Positions 5,237 through 13,479 of a DNA stretch of 16,581 nucleotides are shown one piece after another (positions within the stretch are counted from its first letter, which is position 1; each line of letters starts with the position of its first letter). Made by a program: the position numbers and the translations under genes. The notes below the pieces were generated by a model. It was not told the DNA's origin and did no database searches. It saw only the letters and a program-made list of their open reading frames with translations. Source of the stretch: RGIG7213 sp045540335 (GTDB taxonomy: Bacteria > Bacillota > Clostridia > Oscillospirales > CAG-272); assembly GCA_045540335.1 (NCBI GenBank), contig JAZQHC010000050.1, positions 1 through 16,581 on the forward strand. The letters run 5' to 3'.

Positions 5237-8068
5237 TTATTCGTTATTTGATTTTTTTAAAAATTTGCCAAACAGGCGGTATCCGTTACGCTTGTCTATT
5301 ATCAAAACGGTTACGGCAATACATATCAGCATAAACGCGCTTACAGCGGCAATTATCGGTGCGAGGTTTTCGCTGTTTTTTCCGTTTTCGTCGCTTGGCA
5401 GAGTTTCTTGCGGCGATTGCGTTTGCACGTCTTCCGTTTGTACCGTGTTTTGCGTATCGTCGGAAATATATAGTCCGTATATGCACATACGCGGCGTTTC
5501 ACCGCCGTTCGTACCTATTTCGAACAGATACGGGGCTGATAATTGCGTTTTTTCATCAAAACGGATAAGTAACGTCGTTTCTTCACATGCGAAAACCTGC
5601 GCGGAAGCTTTAAGGCTTTGCATTTTGTTTTTTGCGGTAAACGTTATTTCCGTAGATTGTACGTCTGTGGGAAGATAATCAACGCGAAGCCGTATTTTAA
5701 TTGTTTTTCTCTTTAAAGATACGTTGGTGTCCGGCGTGAATACCGCAACAGGATATTTGTATTGCGTGGAATCCAAGGATATTACTGCACACGGTTCGCC
5801 GTAAACCGAATCGTGAAAAACAGATGTGCAGCCCATACCAACGCCCCATTTAGCAACGTTGCTTTCGTTGGGGGTGAAAACAGATGTGTCGTTTTGCGCA
5901 ATATCGTCGCCTTTAACCGCTTGGCACACAAGCTGTCCATGCTTTATATTTTCAAATTTTGATACGTCGTATTCGTACAATATACTTTCCCATGTGTCGT
6001 TTTGACATAACGGCAAGGTGTATTTTTCCGCCTCGGCAGAATCCATATATTTAAAGTAATCGGTTTTTACAAACGGCTCTTCCCCGTTAAAGGCGATGCT
6101 TTTTACGTTTTCTTTGAAGCATAACGAGTAAAAGTCCTTTACACATTGAAAATAATTATCACCGTAATTGCTTAAGCAAACGAACGTATCCCCGAATGAT
6201 TGATATTCAAGAAAATCTGCAAATTCGCGTGCGGAAAACGTATCCTCTGCTTTTTCTTCGTTATATGTACTGTAAAGCATTACGCCGTCTATGTACGGAC
6301 AAGATGACATTAACGCGCATGAAAAATCGTAAACGTCGTGCGCGTTTTCGCCGTTTTCAACGGAAAGTATTATTTTTATTTTGCCGTTTTCGTATTTAGA
6401 TACGGCGTTTGCCGCATACATAACCGCACGGCAGTTTTCTGCACTGCGTGCAAATGAAGAAGATGCACAGTTTGCACCGTTACCGATAACGATGCCGTTT
6501 ATTGTACCTTTTTCACCGCCGTTGTATCTTGCGGAAAGATAGCTTATAAAAGCGCAAAAACGGTTAAATTCCGTTTCGTTATACAACTGCGGAAGTGTGT
6601 TGTACCAAAACGGGCACAAATATACCGCCTTGCCTTGATTCGTTAAACGAATGACTGCATCGTCAAGCTTGCTTGCGGCGTTTTGTGCAAAATAAATTAT
6701 GCTTTCACCGTAATGGCAATAATATTCCGTCGTAAGCTTTGCAAAGAACATATCTGCATCTATCGGCAGATATACGGTATTTGCATCTTCGTATTTTCCA
6801 TATACGGCTTTTTGCGTAAGCACCTCGGTAAACGCTTGGGAAATGCACGCGTTTTCGGGCGATGATACGGCAATGCTTGGGGTTAAAAATGATAAATTTC
6901 CATCGCTATCCATATACGCGGCAGAAAATTCGTACAAAAGGTTGTTATCACCGCCGTCTATAACATCAAAAACAAATTCGCCGCCGTTTGCGGTAAGATA
7001 AGGGGCAGAGGTGTCAATTTCGGCATTTGGCAGGCTTCTGAAAAGAAGCACCTGCGTTTCTTCGGGGGCATTACATGAAAAACGTATTTTCCCGTCGTTT
7101 TTGGCTTCACATACGGCATCTGTATTTTTTTGCATACTGTACGTCAAGCGAACGTCGCGTATCAATATCTGCCCCGATGGCTGTCCTTCAAACGACAGCT
7201 TGAATCGGCACAGCGATTTGCACCCGTCCAAAAGAAAAACGTACGTTTTTATACTGCTTTGAAGAGGCAGCGTTTGCGAATTTTTATCATTAAAGGCTTC
7301 GCCGCTTTCCGAATAATATAGCGTTATATCGGTAGCAGATGCGTTATTTTCCACGCTTACGGAAACGGCGTTTACCCCGTTTTCAAGCAATCTGTCTATA
7401 CGGGAAGATTCGATGTAAAAGCTTTTTCCGTATGAAGAAATCTCAAACGCACCGCCGTAAAACTCGCCGTCTGCGCCTACTGTTGATATACCGTCGGTTA
7501 TGTCGATACTGTTTTTCGGTGCAGTATGCAAAACGGAAAGACAAACGTAATCTATCAAAAGCGATATTTCGCCGCTTGCAAGACATTCGATACTTAAAAG
7601 CTGCTTTTGGGCAGTGCCCTTTCTTTCTCTTATATCCGCACAGGCAGAATACCATTTGCCTGCCTTTACCTGTGCACTTGATACTATATCGCCTACGCAC
7701 ACGGAAAGCGTACAATCAGCATCTGCTTTAAAGGCAAGCATCACACCGGATGCCGAGGCAATACCGAACCCGTCGGCTTCGGTTTGAAAGCCTATTTGCC
7801 CCGTGCCCTTTAAAAGTGCCGCCGAATGCCCGCAGCACGCATCGCTTGAATACGATACCTCGCTTTGATAAAGCGGTTCCCACAAAGCATCTTCGGTATC
7901 TTCAAAATCATCTATCAAAGCAACGCTTGAAAAAGAGAGCTGCTCTGCCGTTGGGGCTTCTGCAACGTCAAGCACCAATGGCGGATTTTCCGTATCTGCA
8001 AAAACGGGCACGTCTGCCAAAAACAGCGCCAAAAGAACGCAAATTATTTTTTTTAGATAAGGTTTCAT
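5237..8068 (-). CDS. Large secreted, membrane-anchored protein with glycosidase-like (DUF5722-like) central region
   Basis: The function is unknown. The 943-residue protein starts with a signal peptide (Lys-rich, then hydrophobic; likely cut after VFA at 24). It ends with one membrane segment (about 907-925) and a basic tail, so it should face outward. Residues about 45-320 are beta-rich and look like two carbohydrate-binding-type sandwiches (LIDDFED, SGEISLLIDYV, SGQILIRDVRLTY). Residues about 420-720 resemble a TIM-barrel glycosidase of the DUF5722 kind, with an ARY...IGNGAN segment (IGNGAN at 528-533). Related barrels often have IGNE there, so the putative acid may be missing. Residues about 750-860 form another beta-rich part. 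Start support: GGAGAT ribosome site and a strong promoter. It is followed by malQ, which hints at alpha-glucan handling, but that is inference from context only. A non-catalytic binding protein is possible. Confidence 0.75.
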   Translation of the reverse strand: MKPYLKKIICVLLALFLADVPVFADTENPPLVLDVAEAPTAEQLSFSSVALIDDFEDTEDALWEPLYQSEVSYSSDACCGHSAALLKGTGQIGFQTEADGFGIASASGVMLAFKADADCTLSVCVGDIVSSAQVKAGKWYSACADIRERKGTAQKQLLSIECLASGEISLLIDYVCLSVLHTAPKNSIDITDGISTVGADGEFYGGAFEISSYGKSFYIESSRIDRLLENGVNAVSVSVENNASATDITLYYSESGEAFNDKNSQTLPLQSSIKTYVFLLDGCKSLCRFKLSFEGQPSGQILIRDVRLTYSMQKNTDAVCEAKNDGKIRFSCNAPEETQVLLFRSLPNAEIDTSAPYLTANGGEFVFDVIDGGDNNLLYEFSAAYMDSDGNLSFLTPSIAVSSPENACISQAFTEVLTQKAVYGKYEDANTVYLPIDADMFFAKLTTEYYCHYGESIIYFAQNAASKLDDAVIRLTNQGKAVYLCPFWYNTLPQLYNETEFNRFCAFISYLSARYNGGEKGTINGIVIGNGANCASSSFARSAENCRAVMYAANAVSKYENGKIKIILSVENGENAHDVYDFSCALMSSCPYIDGVMLYSTYNEEKAEDTFSAREFADFLEYQSFGDTFVCLSNYGDNYFQCVKDFYSLCFKENVKSIAFNGEEPFVKTDYFKYMDSAEAEKYTLPLCQNDTWESILYEYDVSKFENIKHGQLVCQAVKGDDIAQNDTSVFTPNESNVAKWGVGMGCTSVFHDSVYGEPCAVISLDSTQYKYPVAVFTPDTNVSLKRKTIKIRLRVDYLPTDVQSTEITFTAKNKMQSLKASAQVFACEETTLLIRFDEKTQLSAPYLFEIGTNGGETPRMCIYGLYISDDTQNTVQTEDVQTQSPQETLPSDENGKNSENLAPIIAAVSAFMLICIAVTVLIIDKRNGYRLFGKFLKKSNNE

Positions 8069-8116
8069 TAAATATCTCCGTTATTTGAGAAACGAACATT
8101 ATGTGCAACTATATAT

Positions 8117-8145
8117 ATTATATCAAAAATTTTCGCACTTTGCAA
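8117..8145 (-). promoter_or_regulatory. Promoter of the surface protein-malQ unit
   Basis: On the minus strand TTGCAA (8145-8140) and TATAAT (8122-8117) are 17 bases apart, giving a leader of about 40 bases before the ATG at 8068. A GGAG ribosome site lies at 8079-8076. It is back to back with the mtaB promoter. Confidence 0.8.
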
Positions 8146-8167
8146 TAGAAAATTTTCACACATAGGG

Positions 8168-8196
8168 TTTACTAACCTCATCTTATCTGTTATAAT
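8168..8196 (+). promoter_or_regulatory. Promoter of the mtaB-rluA-lnt operon
   Basis: TTTACT (8168-8173) and TATAAT (8191-8196) are 17 bases apart. The predicted start is at about 8203, 25 bases before the mtaB ATG. No operator-like palindrome is evident between the two divergent promoters. Confidence 0.8.
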
Positions 8197-8227
8197 TGTA
8201 AAAAACTATTGAACAAAGGGGGATAAT

Positions 8228-9520
8228 ATGGCTTTTCGCGTAGGTATTGCAACGCTTGGCTGCAGGGTAAATCAATACGAATCTTCTGCTTTGATAAAAT
8301 ACTTGTCGCAGCATGGTATGCAAATAGCCCCTTTTGATGAAATATGTGATGCGTACATAATAAACACCTGTACGGTAACCGCCGAAAGTGATAGAAAATC
8401 TCGCCAAACGGTGCGCCGCGCAAGGCTTCTTTGCCCCGATGCAATAGTTGCGGTGTGCGGCTGTTCTTCACAGCTGGCACATAACGTTTTTACACAGCTT
8501 GGGGCAGATTGCGTTTGCGGTACGCGAAACAAGCTGCAAGCCGCGCGGTACGTTGTTGAAAATATAGGCAAAGCACGCACGCAAAGCGTTAACGTGCCCG
8601 ATGCTTTTTCTGCACCGTATGAAAAAATGAACGGTATTTCCGTTGAAAGAACGCGCGCATACGTTAAAATACAAGACGGCTGCAACGGCGCGTGTACGTA
8701 TTGTGCTATTAAAAACGCACGCGGTGCTTCCGTATCAAGAAGCGAAGATGATATCATTGAAGAAATAAAAGCCCTTGCCGACGAAGGCTTTTGCGAGGTG
8801 GTGCTTACGGGCATCGAAACGGCATCGTATGGGATAGATACGGGCTGTACGCTAACGCGCCTTGTTGAAAAAACCGCGCAGATAGAGGGTATAAAGCGCA
8901 TACGGCTTGGCTCTGTCGAGCCGTCGTATCTTCGCCCGCAGCAGGCAGATGCGTTGCTTCAATGCGAAAAGCTGTGCAATCACCTTCACCTTTCGGTGCA
9001 AAGCGGCAGCAGTAAAATATTGGCTTTGATGAAGCGAAAATACAATAGCGAGATGCTTCAAAGAAATATGGATTACATTCTTTCTTTAAATAAGGATTTT
9101 CGCTTCAGCTGTGATATAATTGCAGGCTTTCCGGGCGAAAGCAGGCAAGACCTTTTGCAAACGGCAGAATTATTGCAAAAATATCCGTTCGTGCACAGTC
9201 ACATCTTTCCTTATTCGGAAAGAACGGGTACACCCGCCTGCACGATGAAGGAAATGCTTCCAAAGCAACAGCGTAAAGAACACGCGCGGTTTTTAAGCGA
9301 AATAAGCGAAAAAGCAAAGGCTTCAATGCTGCAACGCGACGTAGATGAAGGAAAAATACATACCGTGCTTTTTGAAACCTGGAAAAACGGCGTTCTTCAC
9401 GGCCACAGCACCGATTTTACAGAGGTAAGCGCAAGGGGCGCAGAAAACCTTAAAGGCAAAATATGCATGGTGAAGCCCTCAAGCGTTCAAAACGGCATAT
9501 TGATTGCAGAAATAATATAA
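8228..9520 (+). CDS. mtaB: tRNA t6A37 methylthiotransferase (radical SAM)
   Basis: MtaB adds a methylthio group to t6A at position 37 of ANN-decoding tRNAs (giving ms2t6A), which steadies codon pairing. The N-terminal methylthiotransferase domain shows the three cluster cysteines: Cys12 (TLGCRVNQ), Cys48 (NTCTV) and Cys79 (GCSSQ). The radical SAM domain has CNGACTYC (Cys152, Cys156, Cys159) and IAGFPGE. The C-terminal part (about 375-430) sits where the RNA-binding TRAM domain lies. The LGCRVNQYES start and 430-residue length favour MtaB over MiaB or RimO. The start has a strong AAAGGGGG ribosome site. It is the first gene of an operon, with the next gene 12 bases on. Confidence 0.95.
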   Translation: MAFRVGIATLGCRVNQYESSALIKYLSQHGMQIAPFDEICDAYIINTCTVTAESDRKSRQTVRRARLLCPDAIVAVCGCSSQLAHNVFTQLGADCVCGTRNKLQAARYVVENIGKARTQSVNVPDAFSAPYEKMNGISVERTRAYVKIQDGCNGACTYCAIKNARGASVSRSEDDIIEEIKALADEGFCEVVLTGIETASYGIDTGCTLTRLVEKTAQIEGIKRIRLGSVEPSYLRPQQADALLQCEKLCNHLHLSVQSGSSKILALMKRKYNSEMLQRNMDYILSLNKDFRFSCDIIAGFPGESRQDLLQTAELLQKYPFVHSHIFPYSERTGTPACTMKEMLPKQQRKEHARFLSEISEKAKASMLQRDVDEGKIHTVLFETWKNGVLHGHSTDFTEVSARGAENLKGKICMVKPSSVQNGILIAEII

Positions 9521-9532
9521 ACGGAAAGATAA

Positions 9533-10495
9533 ATGAAAGAATTTACAGTAGGAAAAAACGACGCAAACCGCAGATTAGATGCTTTTTTAACTAAAATAAT
9601 GCCAACTTTGCCCGCGTCGCTGATGTATAAATCAATACGTACGAAAAAAATAAAGGTAAACCGCAAACGGGCAGAGCTTTCGTATCGCTTGATAGAGGGG
9701 GACACGGTGCAATGCTTTATCAGCGACGAATTTTTTACAAGCGGGAAGCCGCAGGACGATTTGTTTTTGTCCCTTAAGGGAAATCTTGATATCGTGTACG
9801 AGGATGAAAATATCATTCTTGCAGATAAAAAGCCGGGCCTGCTTACACATTCGGGAAACGAAGAAGGCTTGCCGACCCTTATAGATGAAATCAAGGCATA
9901 CCTTTATAATAAAGGCGAATACGACCCTGAAAGCGAGCTTTCGTTTGCCCCCGCACTGTGTAACAGAATAGACAGAAACACGGGCGGCATCGTTATTGCC
10001 GCTAAAAATGCAGAAAGCCTGCGCGTGATGAACGAAAAAATAAAGCTTCATCAGGTTGAAAAATACTATCTGTGCGCCGTTCACGGTAAAATGCAAGCCC
10101 CGCACGGGATATTAACGGCGTATCTTTTTAAAGACAGTACCCAATCACGGTCATTCGTTTACGATACACCGGGCAAGGGCAGAATGAAAATAGTTACCGA
10201 ATATACGGTAAAGGATCATAAAAACGGCCTTTCGTTACTTCAAGTGCACTTAATAACGGGTAAGACCCACCAAATAAGGGCGCATATGGCGCACATCGGA
10301 CACCCCCTTCTCGGCGAGGGTAAATACGGTATAAATAAAGATGATAAAAAGCGCGGCTTCAAGCACCAGGCGCTTTATTCATACCGATTGAAATTTGATT
10401 TTGATGATGAAGAAAATATCCTTTCTTACCTTCGCGGAAAAGAATTTTCGGTAAACGACAAAAATATATACTTTTTGAAGGAGTTTTCAAAATGA
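9533..10495 (+). CDS. RluA-family pseudouridine synthase
   Basis: This enzyme converts uridine to pseudouridine in RNA, most likely 23S rRNA. The 320-residue protein has an N-terminal S4-like RNA-binding part (about 1-65; RRLDAFL, KKIKVNRKRAE) and a RluA catalytic domain. The catalytic aspartate is Asp147 in NRIDRNTGG, where RLD is more usual. The C-terminal motif TGKTHQIRAHMAHIGHPLLG is typical. Whether it acts as RluC, RluD or another type cannot be settled from sequence alone, so no symbol is given. A GGAAAG ribosome site precedes the ATG. The stop overlaps the lnt start by four bases (ATGA), implying coupled translation. Confidence 0.93.
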   Translation: MKEFTVGKNDANRRLDAFLTKIMPTLPASLMYKSIRTKKIKVNRKRAELSYRLIEGDTVQCFISDEFFTSGKPQDDLFLSLKGNLDIVYEDENIILADKKPGLLTHSGNEEGLPTLIDEIKAYLYNKGEYDPESELSFAPALCNRIDRNTGGIVIAAKNAESLRVMNEKIKLHQVEKYYLCAVHGKMQAPHGILTAYLFKDSTQSRSFVYDTPGKGRMKIVTEYTVKDHKNGLSLLQVHLITGKTHQIRAHMAHIGHPLLGEGKYGINKDDKKRGFKHQALYSYRLKFDFDDEENILSYLRGKEFSVNDKNIYFLKEFSK

Positions 10496-12087
10496 AAATG
10501 CTTCTTCTTATATTAAGCGGCGCAGTCAGCGGTATGGTGTACGCCGCTTATGATTTTCCGTATATCATTTATCTGTCGCTGATACCGTTTTTCTATCTTC
10601 TGTACGGTTGGTGCCAAACGGCAAGCCTAAAAAAAATGTATCTTTACGGCTTTGCGTTTTTCTACCCGTATTACGTTGCGGTATTTCATTGGTTTACTTA
10701 CCAGTACCCGATGGAATTTCTCGGCTTTTCCAAGGCAGAAAGCCTTTTGTATATCGTGCTTGCGTGGCTTGGCGTAGCCTTGTTGATGACTATACTGTTT
10801 TCTTTTATTCCCGTCTGTATGGGAATATATATAAAAATATGGAAGAATCCAAATGCCGCCACCCCGCTTTTTATGGCGTTTATATGGTGCTTAACGGAAT
10901 GGCTTAATTCCAAAACCTATATGGCTGTACCGTGGGCAAGAATAGCGGTAACGCAGCAGCGCAGCTTGTTTTCGCTTCAAACGGCAAGCGTGCTGGGGTC
11001 GTTCTTTTCATCGTTTGTTATCGTGTTTTTCGCCGCATACGGTGCGTACGCCCTTTTCAGCTATAAAACAAGGCCCGTTTGCTCGGTGGTGTGTATGCTG
11101 TGTGCGTCGGCATTGCTGTGCGGAAACACTCTTGTCGGGGCTGTAATGTATTACGGTGATTACGATAACGACCTTGCGCAATCCGAAAATATAGCTACGG
11201 TGTGCGCCTTGCAGGGCAATATGCTTTCGGGCGAAAAATGGGAAGAGGGCTCGTCTTATACGGCGCTTCAAATTTATACGGATTTGATATACGAAGCGTT
11301 TGATACCTACCGCCCGGATATTTTCGTTCTTCCCGAAACGGCAATACCCGTTGAATTAAACTATTTTTCTTCTTATAAGGAAACGTTCAGCACGGCGGCA
11401 AAGGCTACCGATTCGGTAATACTTGCAGGTGCGTTTTACCGAGATGAAGAAAACCACCTGTATAACGCGATATACGCATTTACCCCCGATGGGGAAATAT
11501 CGCAAACGATATATAAAAAACGGCAACCCGTTCCCTTTGGCGAATTTTTGCCGTTTCGCACTGTTCTTGAAAAAATCGCCCCCATTCTGGCAGATATAAA
11601 CGCAGGTGATGACCTTACCGCGGGAACAAGCGCAGAAGTGTTTTTTACCGAAAAGGGCAATATCGGCAGTATTATTTGCTTTGATTCGATATTCGAACTG
11701 TTTTCCGCAGAAAGCGCGCGCGATGGGGCACAGCTTCTTGCCATTTCCACAAACGATTCTTGGTTTTTGGATTCTGCCGCTATTTACGAGCATAACGGCC
11801 ACGCCATATTGCGTTCTATCGAAACGCGCAGATATACGGTTCGGTCGGCAAACAGCGGTATGTCCTCGGTTATAACGCCGCGCGGTGATATTATTGCAAA
11901 GTTAGACCCGCTTCTTTCGGGAAGTATAGGCGGCGATATCATCTTGCGCGATGACCTTACGTTTTTCACCAAACACTCGCATTTGTTCATCTCTATATGC
12001 TTCGTCGGTGTAGGCGTTTTGCTTTCATCGGGCGTTATATACGGTAAAAAACAGAAAAACACGGCAAAAACGCAAACAAAAATGTAA
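10492..12087 (+). CDS. lnt: Apolipoprotein N-acyltransferase
   Basis: Lnt adds the third acyl chain to the N-terminal cysteine of lipoproteins in the cytoplasmic membrane. The 531-residue protein has about six N-terminal membrane segments (about 1-215), a carbon-nitrogen hydrolase domain facing outward (about 230-490), and a C-terminal membrane segment (about 500-518). The triad is visible: Glu282 (LPETAI), Lys343 (YKKRQPVPFGE) and Cys396 (IICFDS). The residue two after the cysteine is Asp where E. coli Lnt has Glu (CYE). The start overlaps the previous stop and has AAGGAG eight bases upstream. Lnt is best known from diderms and Actinobacteria, so its presence in a monoderm-type genome is worth noting. 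A lipoprotein gene lies at 15544-16029. No terminator is clear downstream. Confidence 0.92.
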   Translation: MKMLLLILSGAVSGMVYAAYDFPYIIYLSLIPFFYLLYGWCQTASLKKMYLYGFAFFYPYYVAVFHWFTYQYPMEFLGFSKAESLLYIVLAWLGVALLMTILFSFIPVCMGIYIKIWKNPNAATPLFMAFIWCLTEWLNSKTYMAVPWARIAVTQQRSLFSLQTASVLGSFFSSFVIVFFAAYGAYALFSYKTRPVCSVVCMLCASALLCGNTLVGAVMYYGDYDNDLAQSENIATVCALQGNMLSGEKWEEGSSYTALQIYTDLIYEAFDTYRPDIFVLPETAIPVELNYFSSYKETFSTAAKATDSVILAGAFYRDEENHLYNAIYAFTPDGEISQTIYKKRQPVPFGEFLPFRTVLEKIAPILADINAGDDLTAGTSAEVFFTEKGNIGSIICFDSIFELFSAESARDGAQLLAISTNDSWFLDSAAIYEHNGHAILRSIETRRYTVRSANSGMSSVITPRGDIIAKLDPLLSGSIGGDIILRDDLTFFTKHSHLFISICFVGVGVLLSSGVIYGKKQKNTAKTQTKM

Positions 12088-12136
12088 AAATATTCTGTAT
12101 AATGTTTTAAAATATTTCCGCATCTTTGTTTTGCGG

Positions 12137-12165
12137 TTGACAAATATTTTTATTTATGCTACACT
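12137..12165 (+). promoter_or_regulatory. Promoter of rpmG-secE-nusG
   Basis: TTGACA (12137-12142) and TACACT (12160-12165) are 17 bases apart. The start is predicted at about 12172, so the transcript would begin almost exactly at the first leader hairpin. Confidence 0.8.
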
Positions 12166-12172
12166 AATTCTA

Positions 12173-12235
12173 CCTCTGCAAAAACGCAGAGGGAGGCTAT
12201 ATGTCGGTGTTACCGCCCATCTTCAGGTAATACCG
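12173..12235 (+). promoter_or_regulatory. Structured rpmG leader with two hairpins
   Basis: Hairpin 1 pairs CCTCTGC (12173-12179) with GCAGAGG (12186-12192) around AAAAAC and abuts a GGAGG sequence. Hairpin 2 pairs CGGTGTTACC (12205-12214) with GGTAATACCG (12226-12235): ten pairs including one G-T, around an 11-base loop. No run of T follows either stem, so they are not terminators. They could protect the 5' end or act in autoregulation. I do not recognise this as a known ribosomal leader class. Confidence 0.55.
12201..12230 (+). other. Possible nine-codon leader ORF (MSVLPPIFR)
   Basis: ATG at 12201 is preceded by GGGAGG (12191-12196) and followed by TAA at 12228-12230, giving MSVLPPIFR. 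The ORF covers most of leader hairpin 2, so translating it would open that stem. The Shine-Dalgarno spacing of four bases is tight. The two prolines and the site overlap are suggestive, but chance is possible. Confidence 0.35.
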
Positions 12236-12261
12236 CAAATTAAACAGGAGGTGCCGAAATA

Positions 12262-12411
12262 ATGAGAGAAAAGATCACGCTGGCTTGCTCTGAATGCAAA
12301 CAACGCAATTACGACAGCAAAAAGAACAAGAAGAACACTCCGGACAGACTTGAATTGAACAAGTATTGCCGCTTCTGCCGCAAGCACACATTGCACAAAG
12401 AAACGAAGTAA
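12262..12411 (+). CDS. rpmG: Large-subunit ribosomal protein bL33, zinc-binding form
   Basis: This is a 49-residue component of the 50S subunit. The sequence begins MREKITLACSEC and has two cysteine pairs, Cys9/Cys12 and Cys36/Cys39 (YCRFC), the zinc-ribbon (C+) form. Organisms often keep a cysteine-free paralog for zinc limitation; none is seen here. An AGGAGG site ends ten bases before the ATG. It is the first gene of the rpmG-secE-nusG unit, 16 bases ahead of secE, an order usual in Bacillota. No Zur-type palindrome is evident in the leader. Confidence 0.96.
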   Translation: MREKITLACSECKQRNYDSKKNKKNTPDRLELNKYCRFCRKHTLHKETK

Positions 12412-12427
12412 ACTTAAAGGAGGAACC

Positions 12428-12754
12428 ATGGCTGATAAAGAGCTTAACAAAGAAGAACTCACCGAAGAGATCGTAGAGTCTGAAAGCACGGCAGACGTAA
12501 AAGCTGCTGATAAAAAGGGCGATGCCAAGAAAAAGGCTGAAAAGAAAAAAGGCCCCGGCTTGGGTGCTAAGTTTATGAATCTTTTGAAGGATTTCAGAGG
12601 CGAAATCAAAAAGATTACATGGCCCACACCCAAACAAACGCTTCACAACACTCTTGTGGTTCTCGGTGTAATGATCATTGTGGGTATCGTGGTATTCCTG
12701 CTTGACTCCGCTTTTTCCGAAGTTGTTGGATTGATTGCCAATATCGGCAAATAA
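12428..12754 (+). CDS. secE: Preprotein translocase subunit SecE
   Basis: SecE clamps SecY in the membrane translocon that exports unfolded proteins. The 108-residue protein has a charged, Lys/Ala-rich N-terminal extension (1-45), the conserved amphipathic EIKKITWPTPKQT (59-71) and one membrane segment (about 74-93). The C-terminal core is the short single-span form typical of Gram-positives. A strong AAAGGAGG site precedes the ATG. It lies between rpmG and nusG, 31 bases before nusG. Confidence 0.96.
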   Translation: MADKELNKEELTEEIVESESTADVKAADKKGDAKKKAEKKKGPGLGAKFMNLLKDFRGEIKKITWPTPKQTLHNTLVVLGVMIIVGIVVFLLDSAFSEVVGLIANIGK

Positions 12755-12785
12755 GCAAACCGTCTGAACAGGAGGAACTTCCGAT

Positions 12786-13355
12786 ATGATGGATGATTAC
12801 TCACTCGATCCGAAATGGTATGTAGCACATACTTATTCGGGATACGAGAATAAAGTTAAAGATAACATAGCGAAGATCGTTGAAAACAGAGGTCTTGCAG
12901 ACGTTATCGTAGATGTAAGGATTCCCGTTGAAACCGTTGTGGAGATGGACGGCGAGCAGCAAAAAGAATCCGAATCAAAGTTGTTTCCCAGCTACGTTTT
13001 GGTAAAAATGATCATGAATGACGCTACGTGGCACGTTATAAGAAATATCCGCGGCGTTACGGGCTTCGTTGGCCCCGGCTCAAAACCCGTTGCATTAACA
13101 GATGCAGAGGTTGCCGCTTTGGGAATCGACTTGTCAGGGCAGGGTGAAGATACCGTTGCCCGCAAAACCACTTCACTTGGATTTGAAGTGGGCGATACCG
13201 TGGCTATCAAAGAAGATATATTGCCCGGTGTCAACACCGCTACGGTTACTGAAATATCCTCGGATATGAAGAAAGTAAGCGTTATGGCATTTATGTTCGG
13301 CAGGGAAATCCCGATGGAACTTGATGCAAGCGATGTAAAGCCCTTTAAAGAATAA
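12786..13355 (+). CDS. nusG: Transcription termination/antitermination factor NusG
   Basis: NusG binds RNA polymerase, modulates pausing and links transcription to the ribosome. The 189-residue protein shows the NGN domain (KWYVAHTYSGYENKVKDNI near 10-28, and the RNIRGVTGFVG segment) and a C-terminal KOW domain (about 130-189; FEVGDTVAIKEDILPG). The first of two adjacent ATG codons is preferred because AGGAGG lies ten bases before it. It belongs to the rpmG-secE-nusG transcript, and readthrough into rplK is likely because no terminator follows. Confidence 0.97.
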   Translation: MMDDYSLDPKWYVAHTYSGYENKVKDNIAKIVENRGLADVIVDVRIPVETVVEMDGEQQKESESKLFPSYVLVKMIMNDATWHVIRNIRGVTGFVGPGSKPVALTDAEVAALGIDLSGQGEDTVARKTTSLGFEVGDTVAIKEDILPGVNTATVTEISSDMKKVSVMAFMFGREIPMELDASDVKPFKE

Positions 13356-13378
13356 AGGGTATTCACAGAAATGTGAAA

Positions 13379-13428
13379 ATGTGGGAGGAAGAAATTTTTA
13401 TATTTGTGCATCTTCCGGGTAACCACAT
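13379..13428 (+). promoter_or_regulatory. rplK-rplA leader hairpin, candidate L1 binding site
   Basis: ATGTGG (13379-13384) pairs with CCACAT (13423-13428), and GGAAGA (13387-13392) pairs with TCTTCC (13411-13416). An asymmetric internal loop (GA opposite GGGTAA) is left between them. In E. coli, L1 binds the L11-L1 mRNA leader and represses its own operon. An asymmetric-loop stem ahead of rplK fits that, but binding is inferred. A further small stem (CAAAGC/GCTTTG) lies at about 13432-13457, just before the ribosome site. Confidence 0.6.
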
Positions 13429-13479
13429 GGGCAAAGCGAGATTGTACCTTGCTTTGTACAGAAAGGAATTAAACATAAA

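Noticed and set aside
12100..12140. Terminator after lnt (CCGCA...TGCGG)
   Set aside because: It is a five-pair stem with a long loop and no T run; it overlaps the next promoter region.
12201..12240. T-box leader before rpmG (GGTAATACCGC resembles the T-box motif)
   Set aside because: The leader is only about 90 bases. It lacks a stem I specifier region and the terminator/antiterminator pair, and the motif match is partial.
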